From Stratiolaelaps scimitus (lineage: Eukaryota > Arthropoda > Arachnida > Mesostigmata > Laelapidae), in assembly GCA_019614645.1 (NCBI GenBank), contig JABWDB010000006.1, positions 8,866,001 through 8,930,000 of the forward strand: 64,000 nucleotides of DNA. Reading direction: 5' to 3'. Below are positions 46,986 to 60,072 of this stretch, in pieces. The position numbers and the translations under genes were made by a program. The number at the start of each line of letters is the position of its first letter. Position 1 is the stretch's first letter. Below the pieces are notes generated by a model. The model was not told the DNA's origin. It was given only the letters and a program-made list of their open reading frames with translations, and did no database searches.

Positions 46986-49900
46986 TTATCTTTGTATTTT
47001 TGCCAGGTACGGCGTGGTTGACAAAGAAAGCAATGGTAAGCAATACGCCCAATGGTGACAATACGTCCCCGCAGCCGATCCGCTGCAGGGCTCACCAGTT
47101 CTTATAATTCTATCACTGTTAATTGCTATAGATTTGAGGCTAACCGAACGCGTCTTAATCATACTACCCATTGCTCTCATGGCAATGCGTTTGCGTACGG
47201 ACAAAATGACCAAAAAAAAGATGCATCACACAACATAGCTGTCTATCACCGAAATTCGTTCACAATGTGGAAAATTAACCAAATTATCAGCATTTCTGCC
47301 AATTTCAGCTGTCGCCTCTATTCTCAGCCCATCGTCAATCGAGGAGCTTGGCTGGGATGTCGAATATTCGCATGTGTGGACTTTATCACTGAATTCGTTT
47401 TAGTGTTTGGACTCGAATCGCGCAGCGAGTTGGAGACATCTACATAGCTATGATATAGGCAACTGAAATATGCAGGTCTGTCTGAGCTGATGATGTACAA
47501 TGTTTTTTAATTGACATTAGCAATAATTTCATCTGAAGCATACTTTTTTTAGGTTATGACGTTGATGACGAATATCCATCATGGACAAACAATAGGCTTC
47601 ACTTGTTAGGTATTCCCCATGGTGCTGTGCGATCCCTACTCACTGAAAGCCAGGGACCTACCTCTTAAGGGCTCGAGACTGACTTGGAACTAAATTGCGA
47701 TGATGTTGAATATCTGGTACAATACCGCTTGGTCGTTTGTGCCTCATTCGCGAGTTCTAGGTTTATCGTTGTGTTTTCGCTGTTTCAATCTCAGTTATTT
47801 CAAGCTCTACGTAGTTTAAAAGTGCATGAGGGATACCGCCCTTATGTCGAAACAAGGGACATGTAACGCTCTCTGTTCATTTACTTGCCCCCGCAGCAAA
47901 ATCAACGTTCCTAAGAACAAACCGTGCGTACGTGTCACTGCGCTTCTGCCATACAATAACGCACCGTTAGAAATCGCGGTAACCATGAAAACACCAGCAA
48001 CAGCGGCAGCATAAATAACATGATACATATAGACCCACGCTCGTCTGTGTGTATGGATGTATATGGGCATCTCGTCCAAGTGCAGCATGTAACTTACGCT
48101 TGCTACGTTGTTGGCCCCGTTAGGTGACTGATCTGTAATGACTTGTTTGTAACGACTTTTACAGCGATCGTGAGCTCTCCTCTAATCGTGGAGCTACCTA
48201 TTCGTCTGGCAAATAAAGCTGCCCTGAAAAGTGAGATCTGCCCGGGTAAGCAAAGGTCATTAGTGACACGAGGCTTGTCGAGCGTCCGCGGCGGGCCTGG
48301 CGAGTGCTAAACGACAACACGTTAGAGCGCTCATAAGGACGTGCCAGGTCTCCGTACGGAGCCAGACCTGAAAACGGCACCCGCTCTAGAAGAGTCCGAG
48401 GCAAGTGTTATACAAATGGGAAGTACAGACCCATGATGTTACACGCGTGCTTCAACCAGCCACACACAAGCCTTTGTGCTACGTGGTTTTTTTGAGCACT
48501 AGACCCAGAGATAGAATATCAGTGTTAAAACAATGTTCTCATCAGTCGTAAGTGGGCAATCGTGAAATTGGAAGGACGCTCTGGAAAGTATAAATGGCAT
48601 CGGGACAATGGCACCGTTGGAAAACTCTAAAGGCCAGTACTGCAGTAAAAATGTTCGCCCTTCATCAGTATAAGTATATATATATATATAACATAACGAA
48701 CGCATTTGATTTCAAGAAATGAATCGAGAAATTCGTTATGGCATTTATATCAGTCTTCTGTCTCCGTCTGACACATTTGAGCCGTTCTATCAGCTCATCA
48801 CAATATGATTTATTTAAACCGTTGACTCAGCAAAGGCATCAACGTTAAAACCTCGGCACGAGCTGAGCCTTTCTGGTGTATTCAAACGCGCATGTTTGAC
48901 GCGCAAATAGCTCGAGGCTCATTAGAAAATCTATCCCACATCCCGCTCATTAAGACCTCTTGAAAACCTTCACTCGTAAGCTGTACACGGTTACAGTTAA
49001 TTTAGTCGACTGAAGGGTTGACCCGCACATTCGGTCACGGACTGGTAATTAGTCAAATCAAGCGATGACAATTAACTCTGAATCGACCTAATACAGCGCA
49101 ACGATCATGTGAACCACCAGGTTCAAGTGGTCAACAAATGCAATATTGCCAAATTGAGGTATATATATATATGTATACCTGGACACTATGGGATCATATA
49201 TATTCCCGTACGAATTAAATACCGTTCGTATGAAATATTAAATATTCGTTCCTGCCCCTGTATTTATATCCAGATAATAAATGTGCGAGCCAATAACCTA
49301 TGTGTTGTTCACCGCCTCCGAAGGATTGAAAGCTCAAGTATTCTGAGCTAACCTAAATCTCAAGCGAAACGTCAGAATGCGAAATTGGATGGCTTTCCTG
49401 AGAGCTCAAATTTTGGTCACAGGGAATCACATCCTATATCGAATGGGTCCGCTTTAGGATCCTTGAAGAGTCGCAACCTGTGTAGGTTTGCAGTGTACCC
49501 TTATGAGTGACCTTTTTCCCTCAGTGTGTCGGTTCGGCGCAACGCTATGAATTAAATAATAGTACTGAAATGTAAATTATAGACATGTATATTATTATTA
49601 TTATTATTTATTATTGTTATTATCATTATTATAACTATTATTAAAATTATGGTTTAATCTATCTGGATATTATCGTCGTATACGTCACCACCAATGTCAA
49701 TAATGTAAAAGATCTTTTCGCGCTCAGGCGATCAAACTTTTCCGTCTGATTCCGACGATATCGTTATTTATCCATTAGACAATAGCCTTTACACTACATT
49801 GCAATGAGATACTTGCGTTTTTATCCATGTATCGGCTTTGTATTAAGTCTGCCACTATCGTATAGCTAAAGCCCTTAGTAAATAATTTAATGCCATCACG

Positions 49901-50346
49901 CGCATCATAGCGGACACGGATAGTGTTCTCTTGGTTTAATATGCTCACCGATGGGCGACGATCTCTCCAGATCTTCGAGGATACCCTCAGCCTAAAGACA
50001 GCCGCTCATTATTCGATCGGCTTCGACAATCAGTTGCTGCGATTGTCTGGCAAATCGATACTAGACCAAATACGGGTCATTAGACAAACTGAAGCATGTT
50101 TAGCTCTTTAATCGGTCGATTATTTAATAAGCGAGGAGCAACAAAGCCGGTCAAAGCTGATGCCAACGCATACGCATAGTTAGAGAGAGACATCGTTATT
50201 ATAGAGTATGATAAAAACGCTGTTGTCAAGAAATCATAATTCGAGAAAAATATTAGAGATGCTAATATCTTGACCATGTAGAAGGGAAGGTCGATAACTC
50301 GACAGTGATGTTAAAACCTAATAGATAAAACGTCTCGGCCTTCTCG

Positions 50347-50874
50347 GTGTTTTGGCTAGTATTCGAGTCGGACACTAAGTATAGAAATATAGAAATCGAC
50401 GCCGCCAGGAGGGAGTGTCTCGCAGCGCGCCGAGCGGTAAAAAGGCTGAGGGCAATGCGGGCTCCAGCGGAAACGCTGGAAGCCGCGGTGGCGGCCCTCA
50501 GACTCGTCGGGGCCGAGCTAGCCGGCGAGATCGCAAAGAGTAAAGGCCGCTGTTGGAAGGTGTTCCTGGCGGAGCTGATCGACGACCCATGGGGAAGACC
50601 ATTTAAAATGGTCCGGAAGAAGCTGAAGAGGACGGGCGTCAAGGTCCCGTTCGAGGACGACGTGAAGAGGGAGAACATGCGCAAGCTTTTTCCAATGCAC
50701 CCGGAGTTCGATAGGACACCGTACGAAACGCTGCCGGAAGATGAGGACGACATCCCGGTGTTCACGATCGAGAAGGTCGAGCCAGCGGGGGAGAGAATGA
50801 AGTTGGGCAAGGCACCCGATCCAGGCGGTACAGGCAAGGCACCCGATCCAGGTTCGCAACCTGGGCGGTGGTAG
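50347..50874 (+). pseudogene. R1-like ORF2, endonuclease-RT linker
   Basis: Reads AARRECLAARRAVKRLRAMR, then AKSKGRCWKVFLAELIDDPW and GRPFKMVRKKLKRTG, the charged linker with the conserved W-x-x-L/F ... DPWGRPY-like block of the R1 clade. Near its end GKAPDPG occurs twice in tandem, where a single GKAPGPDGVP is expected. Confidence 0.8.
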
Positions 50875-50888
50875 CCCAGGTTGCGAAC
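50852..50888. repeat. Perfect 15-bp inverted repeat with 7-nt loop
   Basis: GTTCGCAACCTGGGC (50852-50866) and its exact reverse complement (50874-50888) flank GGTGGTA. It lies directly after the tandem duplication in the LINE. Confidence 0.9.
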
Positions 50889-50899
50889 GAACATTCTTA

Positions 50900-52240
50900 G
50901 GGAAGGAAACTTCCTTAGGATGTGGAAAAAAGCGGAGGTGGTCTTGATACCGAAGGGGAACGGGTCCTACAGGCCGACCTGCCTACTGGGTACCCTCGTC
51001 AAAGGTATCGAGTCGATTATTGAGGCACGGCTTCGTGACTACGCCGAGAAGTTCGGCGCAGCACGGGTTCAGGCGCAAGAGATCACTACTATCGGCTATC
51101 CACAGGGTGAGATCCAAGGCCGAGAAGGGAGTCGCCTGTGCGAAGCAGGGACCTGTTCTTGACGGTGCTGCTGGATGTGAAGAACGCATTCAAAAGCCTG
51201 CCGTGGGCCGTCATTCTTAGCACTCTGCTGGGAGGGCGCGCCTCGTGATACCTGGTCAGGGTAATCTCGGGATATCTCAGCGACAAGAATCTGTGCTGCG
51301 AGGGTTTTCTTCCCTCGACTGCCGGGGTTCCACAAGGCTCAATCCTTGGTCCGCTGCTCTGGCACATCGGGCACGACGGCGTCCTTGGGATCAGGCACCT
51401 TCCTCCGCGGGTAGACCCGATCGCCTACGCGAACGATCTCGCCGTCACGGTGCAAGCAAGGACTCCCGAAGACCTAAAGGGGAACACGAACCAAACACTT
51501 GAAAAGATTCAGTTCTGGATGGAACAACACGGACTCGAGCTAGCGCCATCGAAGAGTGAGGCCGTCCTCCTCTTTGGTAGGAAGCCGTGTCCGAACGTCA
51601 AGGTCGTGCTGGCAGGAGAAGAGATCCAGCTCGCAGATTCGGCCAGGTACCTCGGGGTGTACAAGGTGATGAGGGGCGCCGCGCACGTCAGGATAGCGGC
51701 AGCGAAGGCTTCTAAAGCTGCCGCCGGGCTTGCCCGGATCTTGCCGAACATCCATGGCCCGCGAGAGTCAAAAGGCGCCTGCTGCTGTTGGTCACTGAGT
51801 CGACCATGCTGTTCGGCGCCCCGGTCTGGGTGTCTGCATCGACGTCTCTCGCGTACATCAAGAGGACCCAGAGGAGAACCCAGCGGACGCTGGCTCTCCG
51901 GGTCGCGCAAGTATACAGAACGGTGAGCACTGAAGCGGCTATGGTCCCCTCTGGAACGGCACCCTGGGACCTCAAAGCTGAACAGCGACGGAGGCGATTC
52001 ATGGAGGGGAGGTTCGACTCGGAACAGACCCTAGCTGCCTGGCAAGCAGAATGGGAAGAAGGATACGCGAGAACGGGCGCGGATAGCAGAGCTGGTTCGA
52101 AGGTAAAATGCCCGGAACCCACCCTCGGGCCGGGCCGGGCCGGGCGGGGAGGGTTAGCCCCAGAGGAGGAACTGAGGGATAGGACACGGTTGGAATCAAC
52201 TGCCGGTCCTTGCAAGGCACTGACTGAAGTAATACTTTGA
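50900..52240 (+). pseudogene. R1-like reverse transcriptase and C-terminal region
   Basis: RT blocks occur in order: AEVVLIPKGNGSYRPTCLLG, QHGFRRKRSLLSAIHRV, TVLLDVKNAFKSLPWAVIL, STAGVPQGSILGPLLW, then AYANDLAVTV, where the catalytic FADD/YADD box has Asn for the first Asp, then LELAPSKSEAVLL and ADSARYLGVY. Frameshifts occur at about 50990-51060, 51160, 51250-51400 and 51780. The C-terminal part (APVWVSASTS, QRRTQRTLALRVAQVYRTVS) is in another frame. The element cannot make an active enzyme. Confidence 0.85.
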
Positions 52241-52374
52241 CAGTCCCGGTTAGTGGGTAGTAAGTGGGTTTAGTCAGTAAGAGTCTGACAATACCAGGCA
52301 GATACCTTAGTGTGAGGCCAGGTGTCCATGCAGGATTTACCGTTAACCTCTTGAAAAAAAACAGTGTCATTCAT

Positions 52375-52404
52375 ATATATAATATATATATATATGTGTG
52401 TGTG
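52375..52404. repeat. (TA)n-(TG)n microsatellite
   Basis: A short TA run followed by a short TG run just downstream of the R1 element end. Confidence 0.8.
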
Positions 52405-54307
52405 TTGGTACGAAATATGAAAATATGTTGGTACGAAATTTGAAAAACATCGAAGGATCATTATGGTAAGAAGCATGTCGAAAGCAACTCTGATTAACAT
52501 ACAGGGGCTCTTGGATATCTTCCCTTTCTCATTTACTTCTTGTATCGTCGCCCTTGTCACAACAGCCTAGTCAGCCACGTAACAGGTTCGACTAAGGCGG
52601 GATTCAATATACAATATAAGCGCGAAAGGTGGTGCTTCCTGATGGCTACATAGATCTTCAGTGTTTGAAATACGTCAATGAAGGGTGACATCTTATAAAT
52701 CAAAGTTCGATCAAAACAACTCAAACGCGCATAAACACAATGCGTTGTTTACCCCGCTAACTTGCTCAATCATTTGCTACTGCAGAGTAATCGGTCGTTC
52801 AGATAGATGTTCATCTCATATTCATTAGACCGAATTTTACGAAGTAGTCGTAGCAGACTAAGGCATCCGGTTGTTGAACACTGGCCGGAGCAGTTACACA
52901 TCTTGCCTAGAGATCGAAGTAATGCCAAGCGTGAAGCCGACCTTAGAAAAGAGATAGACTCTCAGCAGAGGATTGGTTTTAGCAGGTAGAGACGTTTTGT
53001 CATCGAAGTCTCTACCCTGCACTGGATTGGCCTACTCCTATGGAGATTGGCATGTCTTTCTGTTGGTGTATGTGCGTTTGAAGAAAATTTCCTCCTCTAA
53101 AAAAAGAATCCGAATTTTACCCTCCGTTGAATACAGCTGATGGTATCAATAGGCCCATAGGTGATCGAAATGTTTCTATGTGATAACGATTCGGATGAGC
53201 TGGTATCTTACAATGAATACTCAGATCATCGAAGCAGTGATGACATGATCATACTTGGGGATAAGTCAAGGACTAATTGCTGTATTTGCTTATATAATGC
53301 ATACGGATAATATTTGTACATGTAGTACAAATGTATATAAATGGTCATTCTTTACCCATTTCGTGTTGAATAATTCGCATCTTGGAAAATACGATTTGAG
53401 CTAGAATAGCCTTAAAATGTAACTTCTTTATCAAGAGCTAAAGATAGAAATTATTTCAATTACGATGTCAGCAAGTCATTGAAAAACATTGTAGGAGGAT
53501 AAGATCAATATGGAAATATAGATTTATTAGGTATTCGTCCGGTATTTACTGCACTTCTTATTAGAGGCACTTAAGCTCTTAACAAATGTTTTCTTTGGTT
53601 AAATTAAATTGAAATTGATATATTCCAGTACAGCTTCGGTATTATACTGCTAACGTGGTTGGATAATGTAGTTCCATATAAATTCAATTTATTCGGACAA
53701 TACCTGAAACATGTGAATGGTTTGTCATTAAGATAATCGTTCATTCGTGTAACCGTCACTTAAGTTTGAGTTCCTCGCCTAGGCCCGTACAGGTAGGTTC
53801 ATAAAATTGTCAATAGTACATTTTATGCAAGGAAATCTCTCGCATCGGCCCCCATCAGTGGTCGATGCCAGTTGCATCCAGTGGCAGTGCACGCAGGCAT
53901 CTAATAAATGTCGGGCAGTGTTACTGTCGAAGATCGGCATGTAGAAAATGTTCCAATGCAATAGGGAACTGTGTGCTTCATAGCAGTCGGAGGCCAATCC
54001 TTGGTTGGGGTCGTTGGACAAGATGCGTCGCTGCATGGACACCCCTTCCACTTTCTCGTTCGACTCGGACACCGGTGGCAGATCTATTAAGGGTCGATGC
54101 GGCATCGACCGTAGTGGGAGCGACCGTTTGGGTTGAGGTAACTTCCCCACGCCGGTCTCTGTATCTCTCCGCCAACCGTTATATCTCTTCCGATTGCGCC
54201 TGTCCGCATTGTACAACCGCTCATGGGGCGTTCCACTAGGCCGTACAGACTGCCTAGCTAGCACCATCACCAGCTTGAGATGGTCTATTGTCCTTCTTCT
54301 CTTCTGA

Positions 54308-54308
54308 C

Positions 54309-54343
<35 letters not shown>
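54308..54343. repeat. (TA)n microsatellite
   Basis: TA run of about 35 bp. Confidence 0.9.
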
Positions 54344-55055
54344 CTGATTAAAAGAAAGCTCAGCTATAGGTGCGTTAATAGAGCCCGAACTTAACAGAAC
54401 AACATTAATTCGTTCTGTTGTTTTCACCATCGAAACGTGTGATAATTATCTCTGCGCAACACACCATTACGAATTCATCGTTTGCACTCTGTAGGGTTGC
54501 AGTTAACCGCTTTGCAATTTGTTAGTGAGGGATGCTGGTCTCCTCCAACTTCACTCTACTGAAATCGCTGTTTTCTGGATAACTGAGCTGACACGCATTC
54601 GTGTTGCTCTGGTCCAGTTCCCACACTCGTGAAAGGGATGTTCGGAAATTGTCGGTTCCGACAGTCGCTCTATGATAACCTCAAAGGCCAACCAACGTAC
54701 AGTGGAGAACAATCAACTATGGGACTGGTACCAATTTACAAATATAAGAATTGAGCAGACGGTGGGTTTTGCCAAGGGTCACTGAGCATCGACTACTCAG
54801 AGGTTATTTAGGGTTTTTGGTCAAACATATAGCTCATTTTAATTATTATTACATTGTAGTTTACTTATATCTAGACAAATATTACATGCTGGTTTGAACA
54901 TCTATATTTGGCATCAACGTCAATATTTACCACAATTACCACGAGATTATCTAATCCAAGCAAACTTGGATACATTTCTGTCGGAACGATGTCCATTATC
55001 TCAGGGATGGAATCCTTAGAAAAGGTTCTATAATACCAGGTATTCTTTTACAAAT

Positions 55056-56062
55056 ATGTTATTAGATACAGAACCGTTCAAGAATTACCCACAGAAGATT
55101 CGTAGACTGTTCAATGACCACTGCAAATACGAATTAATCTGTATGGCAAAGGAAAATTATAGACTATTCAATTTCAACTTAATTCAATTCAAATCATGTT
55201 TTATTGTCAGAACTACAATTTCACAATGCTTAAGACCAATTAAGCAGCCTGATACTGAGGAAGCGCAACCAAGTAAGGATCTTTTCTCCTATTTTTACCC
55301 ATTGCGGCATATAGCTGCCCTCTACCTCCACGGCAGACAGAGAGCTAACTATCCTTTGTCACATCTTGCCAACCATCTTATATCAGATGAGCTGATTATT
55401 AAGAAGCTTAAATTTTTTCCCGAAAAGGCACAAACAAATATAGCCGAGCCACTTAGATAGATTTTCAGACGCTCATATGGGGAAGCCATTGCTTCGGAGA
55501 CCTCAAGAGGCACTTTTGTGCTACACAAGAAAGGGGGATTAGGTCTGATTCAAACAACGTTGCGACGGTACTATTATATACATATAAAGTTCGAAAAGTT
55601 GTTTTTCTATCACATTTGTATAACCTGGTTTCTTCAGAAGGGATCTTCGACCTAAGACTAGCATGGTTCACAAGAGGACCGCACAACTAGGTCAAGTAAT
55701 AATCATCTAAGACTGAGCTATCCGCATTAAGGATAGGGAATTAGCCGATTGTATTCATTTAGACTCTTCGAGGGCCTTTGATTGGGTCGACCACTAGTCA
55801 AAGATGAGAAACATACCCTGAACATACGAATCAAATGTCAATAATCACTTAGATTGACTGGTACATGTTACAAACACCTTGATCATAGGTGTTCTGGAGA
55901 TCCATAAGTTTGGTTTCGCGGAGTCGATGTCCGTTCGCCCATTCAACTATTCAACTATTAATCTTAACCGTATTTTATCCTGCCAGCTCATCATAACAAG
56001 ATGTATGTGGATGAATTAAATGCGTACAGTGACTCAATCGGTAGCAATCAATGCAATCTTTG
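55056..56062 (+). pseudogene. AT-rich LINE-like reverse transcriptase relic
   Basis: A 134-codon frame (55056-55460) is followed, past a stop, by FVLHKKGGLGLIQTTLR, a KGGLGL block seen near LINE C-termini. Then about 55730-55797 encodes RELADCIHLDSSRAFDWVDH, the RT D-x-S-x-A-F-D-x-V-D-H motif, and about 56000 MYVDELNAYSDS, a degraded YADD box (YVDE). Because KGGLGL precedes the RT blocks, two fragments may be joined here. Stops are frequent and the clade cannot be fixed. Confidence 0.5.
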
Positions 56063-57506
56063 ACCTGCTGCCATTGATGGTGCATCGCATTGTCTTACTG
56101 AAAATGATCCGAATATATCTAGACCTGAAAATCTCTTGTCCAAGTCACGAAACAACAGCCTAGTGGAACGCTACACGAGAGAAGGATCCTTGTAGCCAAT
56201 CGAGAAATTAAGCTTTTTAACCATCGCAAATCTAGACTTTTACATTCAAATAAGAAAATAGTTAAAAACCGTAAATAGTTACTGCCGATGGCTTGATATG
56301 CAACAATAAATTCGGCAGCTTTAACCCAAAAAAAAAGCTAGATTTTTTAACAAAACCTTGTAACGATTCCGAAGTTCACATAAACGGTCCCGCGGGAGGA
56401 TATAGAAACTATTGAACATTTTTAAAACATCTGTCATTAGTTTCATGTGTCAATGATATGTCTGTGAATATATGCAATGCCCACTTGTTGATACGGCAAA
56501 GGCGATTTCGGGCCTCCCGCAAATAAGTTTTCCTAGATATTGAATAAATGTCTTAATCAGAATAAGATAAAGCAGCCCCTAATGTGTTCCCTATGATTAG
56601 AAGCATTTCGTGCAGCACTCAGAGGAGACACACTTCGTTATGCGTCTGGTCGTCAATGTCATTCTCGGAGCGTATTAATTAAAAGCCATCTATACAATGT
56701 CCGACCTAAGCACAACGGACCGAGAAAATCAAAGAAATCAAGTCTGTGACGCAGACCAAAGACGTCGCCAATGTCACCATCCATGTATCCTATGTCATAG
56801 CTGATTCAAACAAATGAGATCACCTCAAGGGATATCTGCATTATAACAACCGTCGTCGTCGTTCGAGGCGGCTATCACGAATGACAAAACACGATACGAC
56901 CATCGAAGTTGTTCTAGAGCAGAGCTATTGTGTGGCGGCGGGGCGCGGCGTGGGTGGCTAACGTGCATATCGTTTAGGTGCGGTTGCCATGCAAACCACG
57001 CGTCAACAGACAGTCATCGATGGAAAAAATGGATATTGTTTTTTAGTACAGCTAGTGAAAGCTAACTGCATTTTGAATGTTTACCTATTGTTGATCTTTT
57101 GCCCACAATAGTCGTGGGCCCAATATCATCATCGTATTCGGGGGTGGAGGAAAAATGAGAGAGAAAGAGAGATAGAAAAATATGCTTCTTTAGGTGATAT
57201 TTATTTTTGTTTATTTATTTATTTATTTTTTGTTTCTCGAAAACTACTCAATCCTTGTAAGGCAGAGTTGCATAGAAACTTGGAGCGCTCTTTGGGAAAT
57301 ACACTGGCCGACTGTACATTTAGCCCGCTGCGTCTTGACAGCTTCGTGTAGAGTTGGATCTATAATATTAACAAGTTCACTCAACGTTGGCCTTGAAAAT
57401 AACCACAACGAAACACGGCTCGCTAGGTAGACTTGCTAGGCTCCATCTAGACACGTGTGTCCCGAGATAAATATAATGTAATAACAACATTATATTTATC
57501 CCGCAA

Positions 57507-57544
<38 letters not shown>

Positions 57545-58096
57545 TTGCTAGCCAGAGGAGTGAAGATCACGTCTTTTTTAATATTGAAGTTTTAAGACTC
57601 AGATGCAATAGGCTGGAAGGTACGGGATCCTCCAGTGATGTATCCACAATGATTACTATTACTGTAGAATGTTCTCAATGTTCCAATATCAAAATGAGAT
57701 TCAATCGAATCATGTCGCCGGACACAATCCCGTTTCCAGCAGCACCTCGACGTATAGATTCCGCACGGGCACCGATAACACATACGCTTAGGGCAGACGA
57801 AACGATAAACCCCATCCATCATTGAATGGGGACCGAATGATGAACAATGTGCAAACCTCAATAGTATTAGCTACAATACACTCTTACTTTGCCTGTAGCA
57901 ACTGTCCAACCTATGCGACTCTACCTCTCAGCTCTTCTAGACTGCGTCGGGTTCGTGTCAGCAGGCGTAGACAGACAGACACATACACACACACACACAC
58001 TCACACGTGGACACATACTGATATGCCATTATATGGATATAAAAAGGTGTAAAATATTGACGCCTCCTTACGCATTTCTCTCGTGTTGTGTCACAG
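56063..58096. other. Non-coding stretch
   Basis: Nothing recognised. A TA array lies at 57511-57543 and (CA)n at about 57983-58000. Frames over the TA array are repeat artefacts. Confidence 0.5.
57511..57543. repeat. (TA)n microsatellite
   Basis: About 16 TA units. Confidence 0.9.
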
Positions 58097-58290
58097 ACTA
58101 CTGGGGCACCTGCCAACCGCGAAGAGGGTCCGAGTCAACACACCTCTCCCATGAAGGCTGTATCCGCAAAGGTTCGTTTCACAGAGGAAATTCTCCCGAT
58201 GCTGGTGAGAAAAAAGTACCCAAAAGTGTGGTGGCAACGATCTCGCGAGAGAGGATTGGTACGGACCTCCTTTTTCGTTCTGCCAGATGT
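58097..58290 (+). CDS. Candidate coding exon, unknown protein
   Basis: A pyrimidine-rich acceptor (CTCGTGTTGTGTCACAG) leads to 64 open codons and a good donor GATGT|GTGAGT. It reads TTGAPANREEGPSQHTSP, then KVRFTEEILPMLVRKKYPKV and WWQRSRERGL. An internal CTG|GTGAGA at 58205 is an alternative donor. The frame at 58595-58891 was considered as a next exon, but part of it resembles a SINE A tail. No family recognised. Confidence 0.3.
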
Positions 58291-59234
58291 GTGAGTTCTT
58301 CGAAAACACATTTGAAACACACAACAAACAACGGCTAAAGAAGCAATGTCTATTGCGATGGGCTAGACGAAGGGTAGCCTACCCAGAGATGTTGCTCACA
58401 CGGGTTTTTGTTACTATACCTTCTGGTTGTATGTCTCCTTCGCTTGTAGTGACTGTGAGAATCGTAGTAGAGAACAGCTTGGCCAGACGTGGCTTATTGT
58501 TAATATGAGGCATTGTATTTTCAAAGGGGTAGAGCGCTGCCGAATTGCTCCAGTTTGTTTTGTCGTAATTGTCACGTGGCTCGAGCGTTGACCTTTGCAG
58601 AAGGTCAGCCCGAATAGTCTGTCTCTGTTCTTGTTTTCAGGTGAGCGCAAGGGTCAAGCAATGGTCAAATTGCTGACGCGCTCTCTTAACCCAATGTTCG
58701 CCTCAGACAACGCAAACACATCGAGTTCCTATTTTCGCATCATTGAATACAAGGGATGTACAAACGTACCGCACTCACATTCTACTAAAGTCTATGCGTC
58801 CGCCCTTGTGAACACTTGCCTGTCTCTATATATTTGTCGCTCGGCACGGTCAGATAGCGGCACAGAGATATGTAGGTACTGTATCCGTTAATATTATTAG
58901 ATTTATATCGGCCATTACTTTCCGACGACTTCAACGTTGATTCTCATGTTACCAGTTCATATCAATCAACGCCACAGCCATCTTCTAGAGATTGTGCTCT
59001 ATCCAATCGGCCACGGAGCCTAACCTATGTTGGTGTTGCGCAACAGCAGGTGTATACGAAGGGTGACATCGTTTTATCCCCGCCGCCTCGATGTGCCCAC
59101 GTGGTAAGTCCTCTTCAGCTAGCTCTTGCTCGTCGCTCTTGCCCGAAACGAACAACCCTTCATTTCATTTCAGCATCGACTCGTTCCATTTATCCTTGTT
59201 GCTTGTTCCTTCTGTCCCCCGACCTTTCTCCCGA

Positions 59235-59271
<37 letters not shown>

Positions 59272-60072
59272 GACTTTCCTGTTTCAGAGAAGGGAACCAC
59301 GTCGCACGCCACCCTGCGATGCTTGCGACGTGAATATAATTACTAATCAGGTCGAACAAAAGGCAGAAACGCGGCAACCCTGACTGACGTCCAAACAGCG
59401 GCCGCCAAACGGCAACGCGCTGTGTTGCCGGCCTTCTGTACCAAAGCTTTCTGAGCTGTAACAATACCTCCGCTGCAGTCGCCGTCTCGGGAGCGGTACA
59501 GAGGGAACGCCGCGCACGCGTGATACAGCAGAGGGGAGATGCCAAGCAGCCAGATAATCCATTACCCATTGCTCGCATCCGGAGTGTACAGTAGTTACCA
59601 TTGAACTGCATGCACATTCATTGCCTGGACAGCATCCCTTCCCCCGGAACCTGTGGAAATCGAACATTGGCCCGATTGGTTTCACTGAACGATTTCGACA
59701 TCGGGTGAGCACACTATCGTATGTAGATAGCTTCTAGACCTGCTTATATCAAGGTGGGCAGGAGGGCAGGAGCATACGGGATGTAAAGGTAATTTGCAAT
59801 TGCTTCGAACCGAATTTGGCCCTAGATCGCCCTTTCTCGGCACCACGTCTCGTAAAACTACTACCATTACAGCTAGCGCGTCTGTTTTTCGTAGCTGACG
59901 CTCAGCTCGTGACGCTCCAGGGTGGCCCTCGGTACTGCTGCGCCGGCCGCCGTACGATAATACTACTAGCATCCACGTACACTCTGGACTGTTCCGTTGA
60001 GCCGTATTCTCTTTTATGTTTTAGGACTGACGTCACAGACGTCATAGTCTGCCTACGTATGTAGTGACTCAC
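58291..60072. other. Stretch without supported gene
   Basis: About 58506-58615 weakly resembles SINE A. (CT)n lies at 59237-59270. 59350-59660 is GC-rich and open on the minus strand, including a Cys cluster (CCPGNECAC) after an acceptor-like TTTCCACAG at about 59655, but no family or donor is clear. Confidence 0.4.
59237..59270. repeat. (CT)n microsatellite
   Basis: Pure CT run; the Arg/Glu frame across it on the minus strand is an artefact. Confidence 0.92.

Larger units (their letters stand above)
45812..50339. other. Non-coding stretch
   Basis: No recognised gene. TA arrays lie at 46361-46417, with shorter ones near 48672 and 49161. A TTA/ATT-rich tract lies at about 49590-49650, and a possible third tRNA-like SINE at 46886-46985. 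Confidence 0.45.
50340..52362 (+). mobile_element. R1-clade non-LTR retrotransposon, 5'-truncated and inactive
   Basis: A GC-rich block in AT-rich surroundings, with the order of an R1-type ORF2 from the endonuclease-RT linker to beyond the RT. It ends in a short A run (about 52354-52361). The reading frame shifts several times. No 28S rDNA flanks it, so it is not at the canonical R1 target. Confidence 0.85.
52363..54900. other. Non-coding stretch
   Basis: TA arrays lie at 52375-52404 and 54308-54343. The 53779-54318 region has overlapping open frames on both strands (179 codons minus, 124 plus) without a recognisable domain. The rest is AT-rich with nothing seen. Confidence 0.45.

Noticed and set aside
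53779..54318. 179-codon minus ORF and overlapping 124-codon plus ORF
   Set aside because: No motif, no splice signals, and both strands are open; compatible with chance.
58595..58891. Second exon of the 58 kb candidate gene
   Set aside because: The first part resembles the SINE A tail and the splice phase does not join well with the preceding exon.
59350..59712. Cys-rich (CCPGNECAC) toxin-like exon on the minus strand
   Set aside because: The Cys cluster is short, the remainder has no pattern, and no good donor or signal peptide is present.
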